From: Thioclava sp. ES.031
Lineage (GTDB): Bacteria; Pseudomonadota; Alphaproteobacteria; Rhodobacterales; Rhodobacteraceae
Reading direction: 5' to 3'
Length of the DNA: 64,000 bases
NCBI RefSeq assembly: GCF_002563775.1
Contig: NZ_PDJO01000001.1
Span: forward strand, 2,544,501 to 2,608,500
The stretch's first letter is position 1; each line of letters starts with the position of its first letter. A program made the position numbers and the translations under genes. Under the pieces are notes generated by a model. The model was not told the origin of the DNA and did no database searches. It worked only from the letters and a program-made list of their open reading frames with translations. Below are positions 26,446-35,410 of this stretch, piece by piece.

Positions 26446-28224
26446 TCAGAAGGGCCAGATCAGCGGGATCAGCAGGCAGGCGGTCAACCCGGTCACGATA
26501 TCCATCGGGATGCCGACGCGCAGGAAATCGGTGAACTTATAGCCACCGGGGCCATAGATCATCATGTGAGTCTGATAGCCGATCGGGGTCGCGAAGGCCA
26601 CCGAGGCCGAGAACATCACCGCCACCGCGAAGGGCCGCGGATCGAGCCCGAGGGCGGCGGCCAGCGAGATCGCGATCGGGGTGTAGATCACCGCCACCGC
26701 GTTGTTCGACAGCAACTCGGTCATGATGAGACCGAGGAAATAGACCACGATCAGCGCGAGCTGCGGCGGCAGCATCTTCAGCAAGGGCGCCACGCCCGAG
26801 ACGATCATCTCGACCGCGCCGGAATGCTCCAGCCCCGCGCCGACGACGAGCATCGCGAAAATCAGCGCAAGCAGGCGGCCCTCGATGAAGGTGAAGGCCT
26901 CGTCGGTATCGATACAGCGGGTCACGAGGATGCCCGCCACCGCCACCATCGCCAGCGCGAGGATCGGGGCCACACCAAGCGCTGCGAAGACCACCACCGC
27001 GCCGAGCGCGCCCATGGCAAGCGGCAGATGCGAGCGGCGATAGGCGCGCGCCTGCGGTTTCGAGACGTCCACGAGGTCCATATCGGCGGCCAGACGCGCG
27101 ATATCCTCGGGCGCGCCTTCGAGCAGCAGCGTGTCGCCCACCACCACGATCAGATCGTCGAGCTGGCGGCCGATATTCTGGTTCCGGCGATGCGCGGCCA
27201 GCGTGTAGACACCGTAGCGGCGGCGCAGACGCATATCGCCCAGACGCTGCCCGATCATCCGGCAGCCGGGCGAGATCAGCACTTCCACCGTCTCGGTCTG
27301 CACCGAGGACAGCTTGTCGACCATGCGCAGGTCGCGGTTCTTCTGCATCCCGAGAAGCTCTTCCATCTCGGAGCGCAGCACGACGCGGTCGCCCGCCATC
27401 AGCTCGACCGAGGCGAGGTCCCGGCGCAGCGAGGCATCGCCGCGCAGCACGTCGATCACCCGCACGCCCTCGCGCTTGAACGTGTCGGTCTCGAGCACCG
27501 ACTCGCCGATCAGCCCGCTTTCCTCGGGGATCGCGACCTCGGTGAAATATTTCATCTTCGGACGGTCGCCGAGCATGAAGGAAAGCGATTGCCGCTCTGG
27601 GATCAGTTTCGGCGCGAAGATCGCGAGGAACGTCCCGCCGACCAGACAGATCGCGAAGCCCAGAGGCGCGATCTCGAAGATGGTGAAGGGCTCCATCCCC
27701 CGCCCCCGCATGACGCCATCGACGAGAATGTTGGTCGAGGTGCCGATCAGGGTGATCATGCCGCCCATCACGGTGACATAGCTCAGCGGCATCAGCAGCC
27801 GCGAGGGCGACAGGTTCAGCTTGCGCGCGACCTGAATGAAGACCGGGATCATCACCGCGACGACGGGCGTGTTGTTCATCACGGCGCTTGCGAACATCGT
27901 GACCCCGAACATCAACAGCACGGTCAGCTTCGGGTTCTGGTCGATCCGCGATTCCGCGTAGCGCGTCATCGCGTCGAGCGCGCCGGTGCGCACCAGGGCG
28001 CCGACGATCAGGAACATGAAGGCGATGGTCCAGGGCGCGGGGTTCGACAGAATCGCGGCTGCGTTCTCGTAGGGCACGAATCCGAAGATCAGCATAAGGG
28101 CCGCGCCGGCCATGGCGGTGACCTCTGGCGGCCATGTCTCGCGGACGAACATGACGAACATCCAACCCACGACCAGCATGGCCGCGATTGCCGTCTCGGT
28201 GCCGGTCAGGGGCAGTTGGATCAT
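26446..28224 (-). CDS. SLC13-family permease with TrkA-C domains
   Basis: This 592-residue protein has about twelve membrane helices of the citrate/dicarboxylate:Na+ type (VMNNTPVVAVMIPVFIQVA and the second SNNAVAVIYTPIAISLA, the paired SNT/NNTP motifs) with two cytoplasmic TrkA-C (RCK-C) domains between residues about 200 and 375. Relatives carry sulfate, tellurite or dicarboxylates. Substrate unknown. It is the first gene of a pair with the lipoprotein. Confidence 0.9.
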   Translation of the reverse strand: MIQLPLTGTETAIAAMLVVGWMFVMFVRETWPPEVTAMAGAALMLIFGFVPYENAAAILSNPAPWTIAFMFLIVGALVRTGALDAMTRYAESRIDQNPKLTVLLMFGVTMFASAVMNNTPVVAVMIPVFIQVARKLNLSPSRLLMPLSYVTVMGGMITLIGTSTNILVDGVMRGRGMEPFTIFEIAPLGFAICLVGGTFLAIFAPKLIPERQSLSFMLGDRPKMKYFTEVAIPEESGLIGESVLETDTFKREGVRVIDVLRGDASLRRDLASVELMAGDRVVLRSEMEELLGMQKNRDLRMVDKLSSVQTETVEVLISPGCRMIGQRLGDMRLRRRYGVYTLAAHRRNQNIGRQLDDLIVVVGDTLLLEGAPEDIARLAADMDLVDVSKPQARAYRRSHLPLAMGALGAVVVFAALGVAPILALAMVAVAGILVTRCIDTDEAFTFIEGRLLALIFAMLVVGAGLEHSGAVEMIVSGVAPLLKMLPPQLALIVVYFLGLIMTELLSNNAVAVIYTPIAISLAAALGLDPRPFAVAVMFSASVAFATPIGYQTHMMIYGPGGYKFTDFLRVGIPMDIVTGLTACLLIPLIWPF

Positions 28225-28357
28225 GTAAGGTTCTCGCGTAAGCGCATCGGCCCGATACTATCGACACGTGTTGCACGAGCAAGCGCGCTCTGATCGCTGC
28301 AGAGGAAATTTGCAGGCAAACGCATAAGCTTCGGGCAGAGACGAACCGGCGCCGCGC

Positions 28358-29173
28358 TCAGAGCGGCCCCGATTGCGAGAGCCTGCCGCCGGTGCGCACA
28401 GCCTCGCAGCGGGTGGCGCGCCCGGTCTTGTCATCGGTCTCGACATAAAAGCCGCACAGCGTCACCGGACCGCGGGCGGGCGAGAAGCGCTCCTTCGACA
28501 TGCCGGTCACGAAACGGCGCATCGGTTCGGCCTTCGCCATGCCGATGACGGAATCGTAATCGCCGCACATGCCCGCATCGGAGAGGTAAGCGGTGCCTTT
28601 CTCGAGAATCTGCGCATCGCCCGTGGGCACATGGGTATGGGTACCCACGACGACGCTCGCGCGCCCGTCACACCAATGGCCCATCGCCATCTTCTCCGAC
28701 GTCGCCTCGCAATGCATATCCACCAGCGCCGCCTGCACCGCCCCGCCCAGCGGGTAGCGCTTCAGCTCCGCCTCGATGGCCGAGAAGGGATCGTCGAAGG
28801 CGCGTTTCATGAACACGTTGCCCAGCACCTGCGCCACCAGCACCTTGCGCCCGCGCCGGTCCTGGAACACCCGCGCGCCTTTGCCCGGCGCTTCCTTGGC
28901 GTAGTTCACGGGACGGATGATGCGCGGCTCGCTCTCGATGAAGCGCAGCATGTCCTTCTGATCGAAGGCGTGATCGCCCAGCGTCACCACATCCGCGCCC
29001 GCATCCAGCAGAAGCTTCGCGTGATCGCCGGTCAGCCCCATGCCGCCAGAGGCGTTCTCGCCATTGACCACGACGAAATCGAGGCGCCACTCCTCGCGAA
29101 GTTTCGGCAGGGTTTCGGTGATCGCGGCGCGGCCCGCGCGGCCCATCACATCGCCAAGAAAGAGTATCTTCAT
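28358..29173 (-). CDS. YmdB-type metallophosphoesterase (TIGR00282)
   Basis: This 271-residue protein has MKILFLGDVMGRAGRAAITE, VVNGENASGGMGLT, TLGDHAFDQKDM and VVVGTHTHVPTGDAQIL, the metal-ligand set of the YmdB family. These proteins cleave 2',3'-cyclic nucleotides; YmdB of Bacillus affects biofilm choice and RNA levels. Divergent from the RACo-like gene. Confidence 0.93.
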   Translation of the reverse strand: MKILFLGDVMGRAGRAAITETLPKLREEWRLDFVVVNGENASGGMGLTGDHAKLLLDAGADVVTLGDHAFDQKDMLRFIESEPRIIRPVNYAKEAPGKGARVFQDRRGRKVLVAQVLGNVFMKRAFDDPFSAIEAELKRYPLGGAVQAALVDMHCEATSEKMAMGHWCDGRASVVVGTHTHVPTGDAQILEKGTAYLSDAGMCGDYDSVIGMAKAEPMRRFVTGMSKERFSPARGPVTLCGFYVETDDKTGRATRCEAVRTGGRLSQSGPL

Positions 29174-29331
29174 GGCCCGATTAGATAGAACGCGCCGCTG
29201 GGGAGAGCAATGGGCGGCGCGCATCGGCTGCATGATGATGATGACGATTTCTCATGCAGGCGCGTCGGTTGCGGGCTTTGCTCTGCCCGGCTTGGGCCCT
29301 AGAACGGGGGCAAGGAAAACGGGAGCGCGAT

Positions 29332-31350
29332 ATGGCCGACGACGTGCAGGTGATCTTTACCCCCTCTGGAAAGCGGGGGCGCGTGGCGCGTGGCACAAGG
29401 GTGCTCGCGGCGGCGCGCAAGCTGGGGGTCGATCTCGATTCCGTCTGCGGCGGGCGCGGCGTGTGTTCGAAATGCCAATGCACGCCCTCCTTCGGGGATT
29501 TCCCGAAGCTCGGCCTGCATGTGGAGCCGGACGCGGTCAGCCCGATCAACGCGGTCGAGGAACGCTATGACCGGATTCGCGGGTTGAAGCCGGGGCGGCG
29601 TCTGGGCTGCCAGACCGAGATCCGCGACGACGTGGTGATCGACGTGCCGCCCGAAAGTCAGGTCCACAAACAGGTCGTGCGCAAGGCGGCCTCCGAGCGC
29701 GTGATGGAGATGGATCCGGCGACGCGGCCCGTCTATGTCGAAGTGGCCGAGCCGGATATGCACCGCCCCGAGGGCGACCTGCAGCGGCTCTCGCAGGCGC
29801 TGGAAAAGCAATGGCAGATCAAGGGCGTGCGCGCCGATCTTGATGTGCTGCGGATGCTGCAGCCCGCGCTGCGCAAGGCCGATTGGAAGGTTACGGTCGC
29901 GATCCACGATGCGGGAGACGGGCCGCGCGTGACCGGCATCTTCCCCGGCGTGCGCGAGGTGCCGCTTTACGGGCTCGCGATCGACCTCGGCTCGACCACC
30001 ATCGCGGGGCATCTGGTCGCGCTCGATGACGGGCGGGTGCTGGCGAGCGCCGGCGTGATGAACCCGCAGATCCGCTTCGGCGAAGACCTGATGAGCCGGG
30101 TCTCCTACGTGATGATGAACCCGGGCGGCGATCAGGAAATGACCAATGCGGTGCGCGATGCGATGGGCGATCTGGCGCGGCAGCTGGCGGGCGAGGCGAA
30201 GGTCGAGACGGGCGAGATCGTCGAGGCGGTCGTGGTCTGTAACCCGGTCATGCACCACCTGCTGCTGGGCATCGACCCGGTCGAACTGGGTCAGGCGCCC
30301 TTTGCGCTGGCGACCTCGGAAAGCCTTGAATTCGCCGCGCGCGAGATCGGCATCGAGGCCAGCCCCGGCGCGCGGGCCTATATCCTGCCGCTGATCGCGG
30401 GCCATGTCGGCGCGGATGCGGCGGCGGTGGCGCTGTCGGAGGCTCCGCAGAAGCGCGACGACCTGTCGCTGATCGTCGATGTCGGCACCAATGCAGAGAT
30501 CATTCTCGGGAATAAACAACGGGTTCTGGCCTGTTCCTCACCCACCGGCCCGGCCTTCGAGGGCGCGCAAATCTCCAGCGGCCAGCGTGCCGCGCCGGGC
30601 GCGATTGAGCGTATCGAGATCGACCCCGAGACCAAGGAGCCGCGCTTCAAGATCATCGGCAACGACCACTGGTCGACCGATCCCGAATTCGGCACGCCCC
30701 GGATCACCGGCATCTGCGGCTCGGGCATTATCGAGGCCGTGGCCGAGATGCGGATGGCCGGGATCGTGGACACCTCGGGGCTGATCGGCTCGGCCGAACA
30801 GGTCGGCACACCGCGCTGCGAGCCGAACGGGCGCACCCATGAATACGTCATCTATGACGGCGGCGAGGAAGGCCCGCGCATCACCGTCACCCAAGGCGAC
30901 ATCCGCGCGATCCAGCTGGCGAAATCCGCGCTCTATGCGGGCGCGCGCCTCTTGATGGACGAGATGGGCGTGGACACGGTCGACCGCGTGGTGCTCGCGG
31001 GTGCGTTCGGGGCGCATATCTCGCCCAAGCACGCAATGGTGCTGGGGATGATCCCGGATGCGCCGCTCGATCACGTCACCTCGGCGGGCAACGCGGCCGG
31101 CACCGGGGCGCATATGGCGCTGTGCTCGGTGAAGGCGCGGCGCGAGATCGAGGCGCAGGTGCATCAGATCACCAAGGTCGAGACCGCGATCGAACCGCGC
31201 TTCCAAGAGCATTTCGTGGCCGCGAACGCGCTGCCGCATGCCACCGCCCCCTTCCCCGAGCTGCGCAAGATCGCGCCGCTTCCGGAGGTCAGCTTCAACA
31301 CCGGCGGATCGGGCGAGGATGGCGGACGCAGGCGCCGCCGGCGCGGCTGA
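29332..31350 (+). CDS. RACo-like ATP-dependent corrinoid-protein reactivase (DUF4445)
   Basis: This 672-residue protein has an N-terminal [2Fe-2S] ferredoxin domain with Cys 39, 45, 48 and 93, a linker, and a C-terminal ASKHA ATPase-like domain (LYGLAIDLGSTTIAGHLVAL, LIVDVGTNAEIILGN, GICGSGIIEAVAEM). RACo proteins reduce inactive Co(II) corrinoid proteins with ATP. In Rhodobacterales they support methyltransferases for betaine or trimethylamine, which could link to the choline locus, though no methyltransferase is near. The ATG at 29332 follows GGGAGCG; a longer frame exists but lacks signals. Ends in an Arg-rich tail. Confidence 0.9.
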   Translation: MADDVQVIFTPSGKRGRVARGTRVLAAARKLGVDLDSVCGGRGVCSKCQCTPSFGDFPKLGLHVEPDAVSPINAVEERYDRIRGLKPGRRLGCQTEIRDDVVIDVPPESQVHKQVVRKAASERVMEMDPATRPVYVEVAEPDMHRPEGDLQRLSQALEKQWQIKGVRADLDVLRMLQPALRKADWKVTVAIHDAGDGPRVTGIFPGVREVPLYGLAIDLGSTTIAGHLVALDDGRVLASAGVMNPQIRFGEDLMSRVSYVMMNPGGDQEMTNAVRDAMGDLARQLAGEAKVETGEIVEAVVVCNPVMHHLLLGIDPVELGQAPFALATSESLEFAAREIGIEASPGARAYILPLIAGHVGADAAAVALSEAPQKRDDLSLIVDVGTNAEIILGNKQRVLACSSPTGPAFEGAQISSGQRAAPGAIERIEIDPETKEPRFKIIGNDHWSTDPEFGTPRITGICGSGIIEAVAEMRMAGIVDTSGLIGSAEQVGTPRCEPNGRTHEYVIYDGGEEGPRITVTQGDIRAIQLAKSALYAGARLLMDEMGVDTVDRVVLAGAFGAHISPKHAMVLGMIPDAPLDHVTSAGNAAGTGAHMALCSVKARREIEAQVHQITKVETAIEPRFQEHFVAANALPHATAPFPELRKIAPLPEVSFNTGGSGEDGGRRRRRRG

Positions 31351-31519
31351 GGCGGGCCTTCGGGCCTCGCCTTCGGGCGCTGCGAGACGTCCGTTTTCAG
31401 GCCGGATCAGGCCGCACACGGTTTCGTGATAAGACATAAGTGATCGGCGCGCCCCAAGCGCGCCGTAACCCTTGTGCTTTGGCGGGGACAACCGTCGCTC
31501 AACAGGGAGGAAAATCCTT

Positions 31520-32080
31520 ATGTCTATGAAATTCCGTGCATTCGCCGCTTCGCTCACCGCAGCTGCAACGCTGGGCCTCGCCCTGCCCGCGCTGGCAAAC
31601 CCGATGGTCGGTGGCGCGAAAATGTATGAGAGCAAGCCCATCGCAGCCAATGCCTCGGCTGCTCCGAACCTGACCACGCTGGTCGCAGCGGTGAAAGCGG
31701 CGGGCCTCGTCGACACGCTCGCTGGCCCCGGCCCGTTCACCGTCTTCGCGCCGACCAACGCGGCCTTCGACAAGCTGCCCGCGGGCACCGTCGACACGCT
31801 GGTGAAGCCGGAGAACAAGGAGATGCTGACGCATATCCTGACCTGCCACGTCGCCAAGGGCGTGATCACCGCAGAGAACATCATGGCGACCGTCAAGCGC
31901 GGCAACGGCATGGCGACGATCAAGACGCTCGGCGGCTGTGATCTGACCGCGATGGTCAAGGACGGCATGGTGATGCTGAAGGACCCGAAAGGCGATGTCG
32001 CGACGGTTCAGACCGCCGATGTGAAGCAGAAGAATGGCATGGTCCACGTGATCGACACCGTGCTTCAGCCGAAGATGTAA
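31520..32080 (+). CDS. Exported fasciclin-domain protein
   Basis: This 186-residue protein has a signal peptide (MSMKFRAFAASLTAAATLGL, cleavage near ALA) and one FAS1 domain (LTTLVAAVKAAGLVDTLAGP, FTVFAPTNAAFDKLPAGTV, HVIDTVLQPKM). FAS1 domains mediate adhesion in the envelope or outside. GGGAGG at 31505-31510 sets the start at 31520. Strong terminator downstream. Likely abundant protein, judging by uniform codon choice. Confidence 0.92.
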   Translation: MSMKFRAFAASLTAAATLGLALPALANPMVGGAKMYESKPIAANASAAPNLTTLVAAVKAAGLVDTLAGPGPFTVFAPTNAAFDKLPAGTVDTLVKPENKEMLTHILTCHVAKGVITAENIMATVKRGNGMATIKTLGGCDLTAMVKDGMVMLKDPKGDVATVQTADVKQKNGMVHVIDTVLQPKM

Positions 32081-32116
32081 ACCGACCCCGCGCCTCGTCT
32101 CCCTAATTTCCGCGCG

Positions 32117-32159
32117 GCGCCTGGCGTCCGGTGAGGTCCTCCTCGCCGGGCGCTTTTTT
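32117..32159 (+). terminator. Strong intrinsic terminator
   Basis: GCGCCTGGCG pairs with CGCCGGGCGC over ten base pairs (one wobble) and is followed by TTTTTT. It ends the fasciclin gene. Confidence 0.9.
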
Positions 32160-32234
32160 GTGAGCGCACCCGAGGACGCGCGCGATCCCTCTTGACCGTG
32201 GCTTTCGGCTGGAATACCTCTGCGCTCGCACCAT

Positions 32235-32308
32235 GCGGGTATGATGTAATGGTAGCCTGTCAGCTTCCCAAGCTGAACGCGCGGGTTCGATTCCCGCTAC
32301 CCGCTCCA
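32235..32308 (+). tRNA. tRNA-Gly(CCC)
   Basis: The sequence folds as a tRNA: acceptor GCGGGTA/TACCCGC, discriminator T and encoded CCA, anticodon loop TTCCCAA giving CCC, T loop GGTTCGATTCC. It reads glycine GGG codons. It marks the border between core-like and accessory DNA, and its 3' end is a common integration site. Confidence 0.95.
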
Positions 32309-32920
32309 AGCTCCCATGACGGCAAGGCATTGTTTTAAAAGAAACAATCCAACCTCATAGCGGAGAAAAGCTTTTGGCTGATTTGCTGACGGAGAAGCCA
32401 AAGCGGGACATAAATCGACGGAAACTCCCGGAGAGTCCCGAAGAAACTCCCGAAGCAGATGGAACCGATCATTGGTGCAGTTCTCTTTTACAGTCCGATA
32501 CTTGAGACGTAACGCTCCGTAACGCCCGCCACAGACTGCATGCCTATCAATCTCCGCGACTACCGGCGACGATTTGACGATCTCTGGAAGGGAAAGCTCC
32601 AGCATGCCTAGATCAAGAAGCCCTGATTGATTGTTTTACGCACAAGCATGAGACTTCTTGGAAGGATCACAGAAAATGACCGGTTTCACCGCACACATGG
32701 GTTGATCCAACTTTTCGAACCGGCATTTCAATCGGAAAGGAACTGGCGATGGTCTCAAGACGGAACACTCACTTTCAATCGCACGCGCGAACAGGCGTTC
32801 CCCTCGTTGAGAACCAAAACGAGTGCTTTCTGATTGCCTAACGCTGGTGAGCACGTAGCGAAAGAGCGCCGAATGTGGAGTTGGCGTCTCAAGCGGGTGT
32901 CTTGTGCGAGCTTTGGTGTT
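32309..32920. other. Gene-poor junction between tRNA-Gly and IS3 element
   Basis: These 612 bases have lower GC content and no convincing gene. Short frames on both strands lack ribosome-binding sites and known domains; the longest (32297-32605, minus) runs into the tRNA. Decayed integrase or phage DNA is possible, but I see no residual motif. A repeat of the tRNA 3' end was looked for by eye elsewhere and not found. Confidence 0.5.
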
Positions 32921-32959
32921 TGAGCTACTCCCCGTCTCTTGGACAGGATCTGGCGTAAT

Positions 32960-33811
32960 TTAAGCTACTCTTTGCACCTGCTGATCGGGTTGGTTGATAT
33001 CATGTCTCTGCCAATAGACCAGCGCCGGTGGCTTGCCGCCGAGGGCTGAGTGAGGGCGCTGGTGGTTGTAGAAGGTCATCCATTTCCGGATCGCCGCCTT
33101 TGTCTCCGATCCTGTCTCCCAGGCATGCAGGTAGACGCATTCGTATTTCAGGGTTCGCCACAGCCGCTCGATGAAGATGTTGTCGAGGAATCGGCCTTTC
33201 CCATCCATCGAGATGCGCACGCCCGACCGGCGGAGCCGATCCGTCCAAGCGAAGGACGTGAACTGAGAACCCTGATCCGTATTCATTATCTCGGGCGGGC
33301 CGAACTTGTGGATGGCTTCGTTCAGCGCCTCGACACAGAAGTCGGCCTCCAGGGTGTTCGAGATCCGCCAAGACAGAACCTTGCGGGTGTGCCAGTCCAT
33401 GATCGCCACGAGGTAGAGGAACCCGCGCCGCATGGGCAGGTAGGTGATATCCGAGCACCAGACCTGGTTCGGGCGATCCACCCGCAGACCTCGCAGCAGG
33501 TAGGGATAGGTCTTGTGCCCCTTCGCCGGCCTGCTTGTGTTGGGTTTCTGGTAAATCGGCATGAGCCCCATCAGGCGCATCAGTCGCCGTATCCGCTTCT
33601 CGTTCACCAGGTGGCCGTCGTTACGCAGGTGCCAGGTCATCTGGCGGACACCGAAGAACGGGGTCTCCAGGAACTGCTCGTCGATCTGCCGCATCAGGCC
33701 GAGGTTCTGTTCGGTTTCGCCCTTCGGCTCGTAGTAATAGGATGAGCGTGCGATCGACAGCAGCTTGCACTGCTGCCCAATCGACAGATCCGAATGGTTC
33801 GGCTCGATCAT
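32960..33811 (-). CDS. IS3-family transposase OrfB (integrase core)
   Basis: This 283-residue protein has the DDE integrase core: VWCSDITYLPMRRGFLYLVA (first Asp), MNTDQGSQFTS (second Asp) and NIFIERLWRTLKYE (Glu). Before it lies the HTH_21 region (LSIARSSYYYEPKG, TPFFGVRQMTWHLRNDGH). It is normally made as OrfAB fusion by -1 frameshifting; its frame extends open upstream through the slippery site 33853-33859. The ATG at 33811 would be used for separate OrfB. Confidence 0.93.
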   Translation of the reverse strand: MIEPNHSDLSIGQQCKLLSIARSSYYYEPKGETEQNLGLMRQIDEQFLETPFFGVRQMTWHLRNDGHLVNEKRIRRLMRLMGLMPIYQKPNTSRPAKGHKTYPYLLRGLRVDRPNQVWCSDITYLPMRRGFLYLVAIMDWHTRKVLSWRISNTLEADFCVEALNEAIHKFGPPEIMNTDQGSQFTSFAWTDRLRRSGVRISMDGKGRFLDNIFIERLWRTLKYECVYLHAWETGSETKAAIRKWMTFYNHQRPHSALGGKPPALVYWQRHDINQPDQQVQRVA

Positions 33812-33819
33812 GCCACGCC

Positions 33820-34113
33820 TCACTTCCCGCCCCAAGGCTTCAGCTTTCGTTCCAAAAAAGAGTTGGCCACCGCCAGCTCCCCGATCTTGGCGTGGAGCTC
33901 CTTCACCTGCTCCTCGTCGATCTCGGGCTTCCTTCGGCCCCCGCGCTCGAACACGCCCGACGCGCCTTCGAGCAAGGCCCGCTTCCATTGATGGATCATC
34001 GTTGGATGCACCCCGAACCGGCTCGCCAGCTCGGCCGCTGTCTCTTCACCCTTCAGGGCTTCCAGCGCGACCTTTGCCTTGAACTCGGGTGCGTGCTGCT
34101 TGCGTTTCGACAT
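33820..34113 (-). CDS. IS3-family transposase OrfA (HTH_Tnp_1)
   Basis: This 97-residue protein has the helix-turn-helix (MSKRKQHAPEFKAKVALEAL, then ASRFGVHPTMIHQWKRALLE) and a leucine-zipper-like end (QVKELHAKIGELAVANSFLE). It binds the IS ends. Near its 3' end the in-frame heptamer T TTT TTG allows -1 slippage into orfB. Confidence 0.93.
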   Translation of the reverse strand: MSKRKQHAPEFKAKVALEALKGEETAAELASRFGVHPTMIHQWKRALLEGASGVFERGGRRKPEIDEEQVKELHAKIGELAVANSFLERKLKPWGGK

Positions 34114-34253
34114 CTCTGATCTCCTTCTCGTCGAAGATCAGCAGACTGCAAATCGTAGCTTATGTCAGTGTCCGAATTTCAGGGGGTAGCTCAAAACTCT
34201 TGGCTCGGACCGCGCGAAGGCCTTTCACGTCCGGCGGCACCCTCGCGCAGTCA

Positions 34254-34278
34254 GGAACATTCATCCTGCGGAGCAGTT
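34254..34278 (+). promoter_or_regulatory. Weak EcfG-type promoter before exoD
   Basis: GGAAC, 16 bases, AGTT: one mismatch to the GGAAC-N16-CGTT consensus. The -10 lies only ten bases before the assumed exoD ATG, so either the mRNA is nearly leaderless or the match is accidental. Confidence 0.35.
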
Positions 34279-34287
34279 GCATTCTCG

Positions 34288-34935
34288 ATGAGAGAGAATG
34301 CTAAACAATCACTAAGCGGGGGAAGCATATCCGGCGCAGCTGAGGGCAAAGCCAAAGCAGGTCCGTCGGCGGTTCCGCAGGTGGTCGAGCGAGTGAAGCG
34401 GCTCACGCGAGGCAGGCAAACGATTACACTTAGCCAATTAACCGAAGAGATCGGGTCCCAAGGTCACGCGCCGCTGCTAATGATCGCCTCGATCTTCATG
34501 ATCCTGCCAATCGGATTGATCCCTGGCATTGGGGGAGCGCTCGGATCGCTAGTCGCACTAATCGGGCTTCAAACGCTCCTAGGACGGAATGGCGTCTGGT
34601 TACCTGAATTCTTCGGGAAGCGCGAAATATCGGCAGAACGTGTCCACGCTGCAGCTGCAAGACTGAACCCCGGCGCTGCTTGGCTCCGTCGACATTTACA
34701 TCGCAGATGGGAGCCCCTCGCCTGCGGTAGCATTTCGGTCTCGGTGATTGCAGTGATACTTATCGTCACTGGAAGCTCGTTGCTCATTCTCGGGGCCATT
34801 CCCGTCGCCACTCCTCTAATCGGGCTTCCCATCGCGGTATTCGCGGTCGGAATATTGGGCCGTGACGGCATTGTTGTCGCAGCTGGTTATGTTCTGCTGT
34901 TCATCGTTGGCGGAACTGTATGGCTAATGCGCTGA
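34288..34935 (+). CDS. exoD: ExoD-family membrane protein
   Basis: This 215-residue protein has three to four membrane segments and the ExoD pattern (LTRGRQTITLSQLTEEIGSQ, APLLMIASIFMILPIGLIPG, LGGAL-type GGALGSLVALIGLQ). ExoD of Sinorhizobium affects exopolysaccharide and alkali tolerance. The start at 34288 is a guess; the frame continues open into the IS3 inverted repeat, and no ribosome-binding site is clear. The IS may have removed or replaced the native promoter. Confidence 0.82.
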   Translation: MRENAKQSLSGGSISGAAEGKAKAGPSAVPQVVERVKRLTRGRQTITLSQLTEEIGSQGHAPLLMIASIFMILPIGLIPGIGGALGSLVALIGLQTLLGRNGVWLPEFFGKREISAERVHAAAARLNPGAAWLRRHLHRRWEPLACGSISVSVIAVILIVTGSSLLILGAIPVATPLIGLPIAVFAVGILGRDGIVVAAGYVLLFIVGGTVWLMR

Positions 34936-34994
34936 ACCGGACCATGTGACGGACCGTTCTTATAACGACAAAATCGCCTTTGACTGTCCAAGCA

Positions 34995-35020
34995 GGAACT
35001 TGGTTTGCCTACTTCTCGTT
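34995..35020 (+). promoter_or_regulatory. EcfG-type general stress promoter
   Basis: GGAAC, 17 bases, CGTT matches the alphaproteobacterial EcfG consensus. It lies 46 bases before the ATG of the small membrane protein. Confidence 0.75.
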
Positions 35021-35065
35021 TAACACAAGGACCGAGACGGGTCAGTTGAAAGCCGGAGGCGCTCG

Positions 35066-35410
35066 ATGACGAAGAAGGACGCACGCGAAAACCCCGACGG
35101 CAAGGCGAACTCTGGTTCGGCAGAAGCAAGCCAGCTGCGCGAGACGATCGACCGTGGCGGCACCGGCGACAAGGTGGCATTTAGCGACCCCGCCGCCGCG
35201 CCCTTAGGAACCGATGACGAAGCGGCCGGAACCTCGCCCTCGCTTCAACAGGTGCGCATGGCACAAGAACATGAAGGACGACACGGAGTGGCCGAGAACC
35301 GCAAACCCGGGCCCGCGGAAATTAATGGTGGAATGAGTCGGTGGGCGCTGCTCGCCATTGCCTTCGTCGTGCTATTCGTTTCCGCAGTCGCCTGGGTCGC
35401 AATTAGCTAG
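35066..35410 (+). CDS. Hypothetical protein with C-terminal membrane anchor
   Basis: This 114-residue protein has a long polar, charged, probably unstructured part (MTKKDARENPDGKANSGSAE, later HEGRHGVAENRKPGPAEING) and one membrane helix at the end (WALLAIAFVVLFVSAVAWVA). Tail-anchored small proteins of this design accompany general stress genes in alphaproteobacteria. CCGGAGG precedes the ATG and a consensus EcfG promoter lies upstream. Function unknown. Confidence 0.78.
   Translation: MTKKDARENPDGKANSGSAEASQLRETIDRGGTGDKVAFSDPAAAPLGTDDEAAGTSPSLQQVRMAQEHEGRHGVAENRKPGPAEINGGMSRWALLAIAFVVLFVSAVAWVAIS

Larger units (their letters stand above)
32921..34193 (-). mobile_element. IS3-family insertion sequence, complete
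   Basis: This 1273-base element has terminal inverted repeats starting TGAGCTAC (left TGAGCTACTCCCCG, right TGAGCTACCCCCTG read inward), two overlapping genes orfA and orfB in -1 relation, and a TTTTTTG slippery site. Both genes look intact, so it may be mobile. No clear target duplication: GTT/AAA flanks do not match. It sits about 95 bases before exoD. Confidence 0.9.

Noticed and set aside
26566..28293. 575-residue frame opposite the SLC13 permease
   Set aside because: His/Arg/Gln-rich shadow of a membrane protein gene; no recognisable content.
32297..32605. 102-residue minus-strand frame next to tRNA-Gly
   Set aside because: Its 3' end overlaps the tRNA, no ribosome-binding site, no domain. 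Possibly a relic, but not supportable as a gene.
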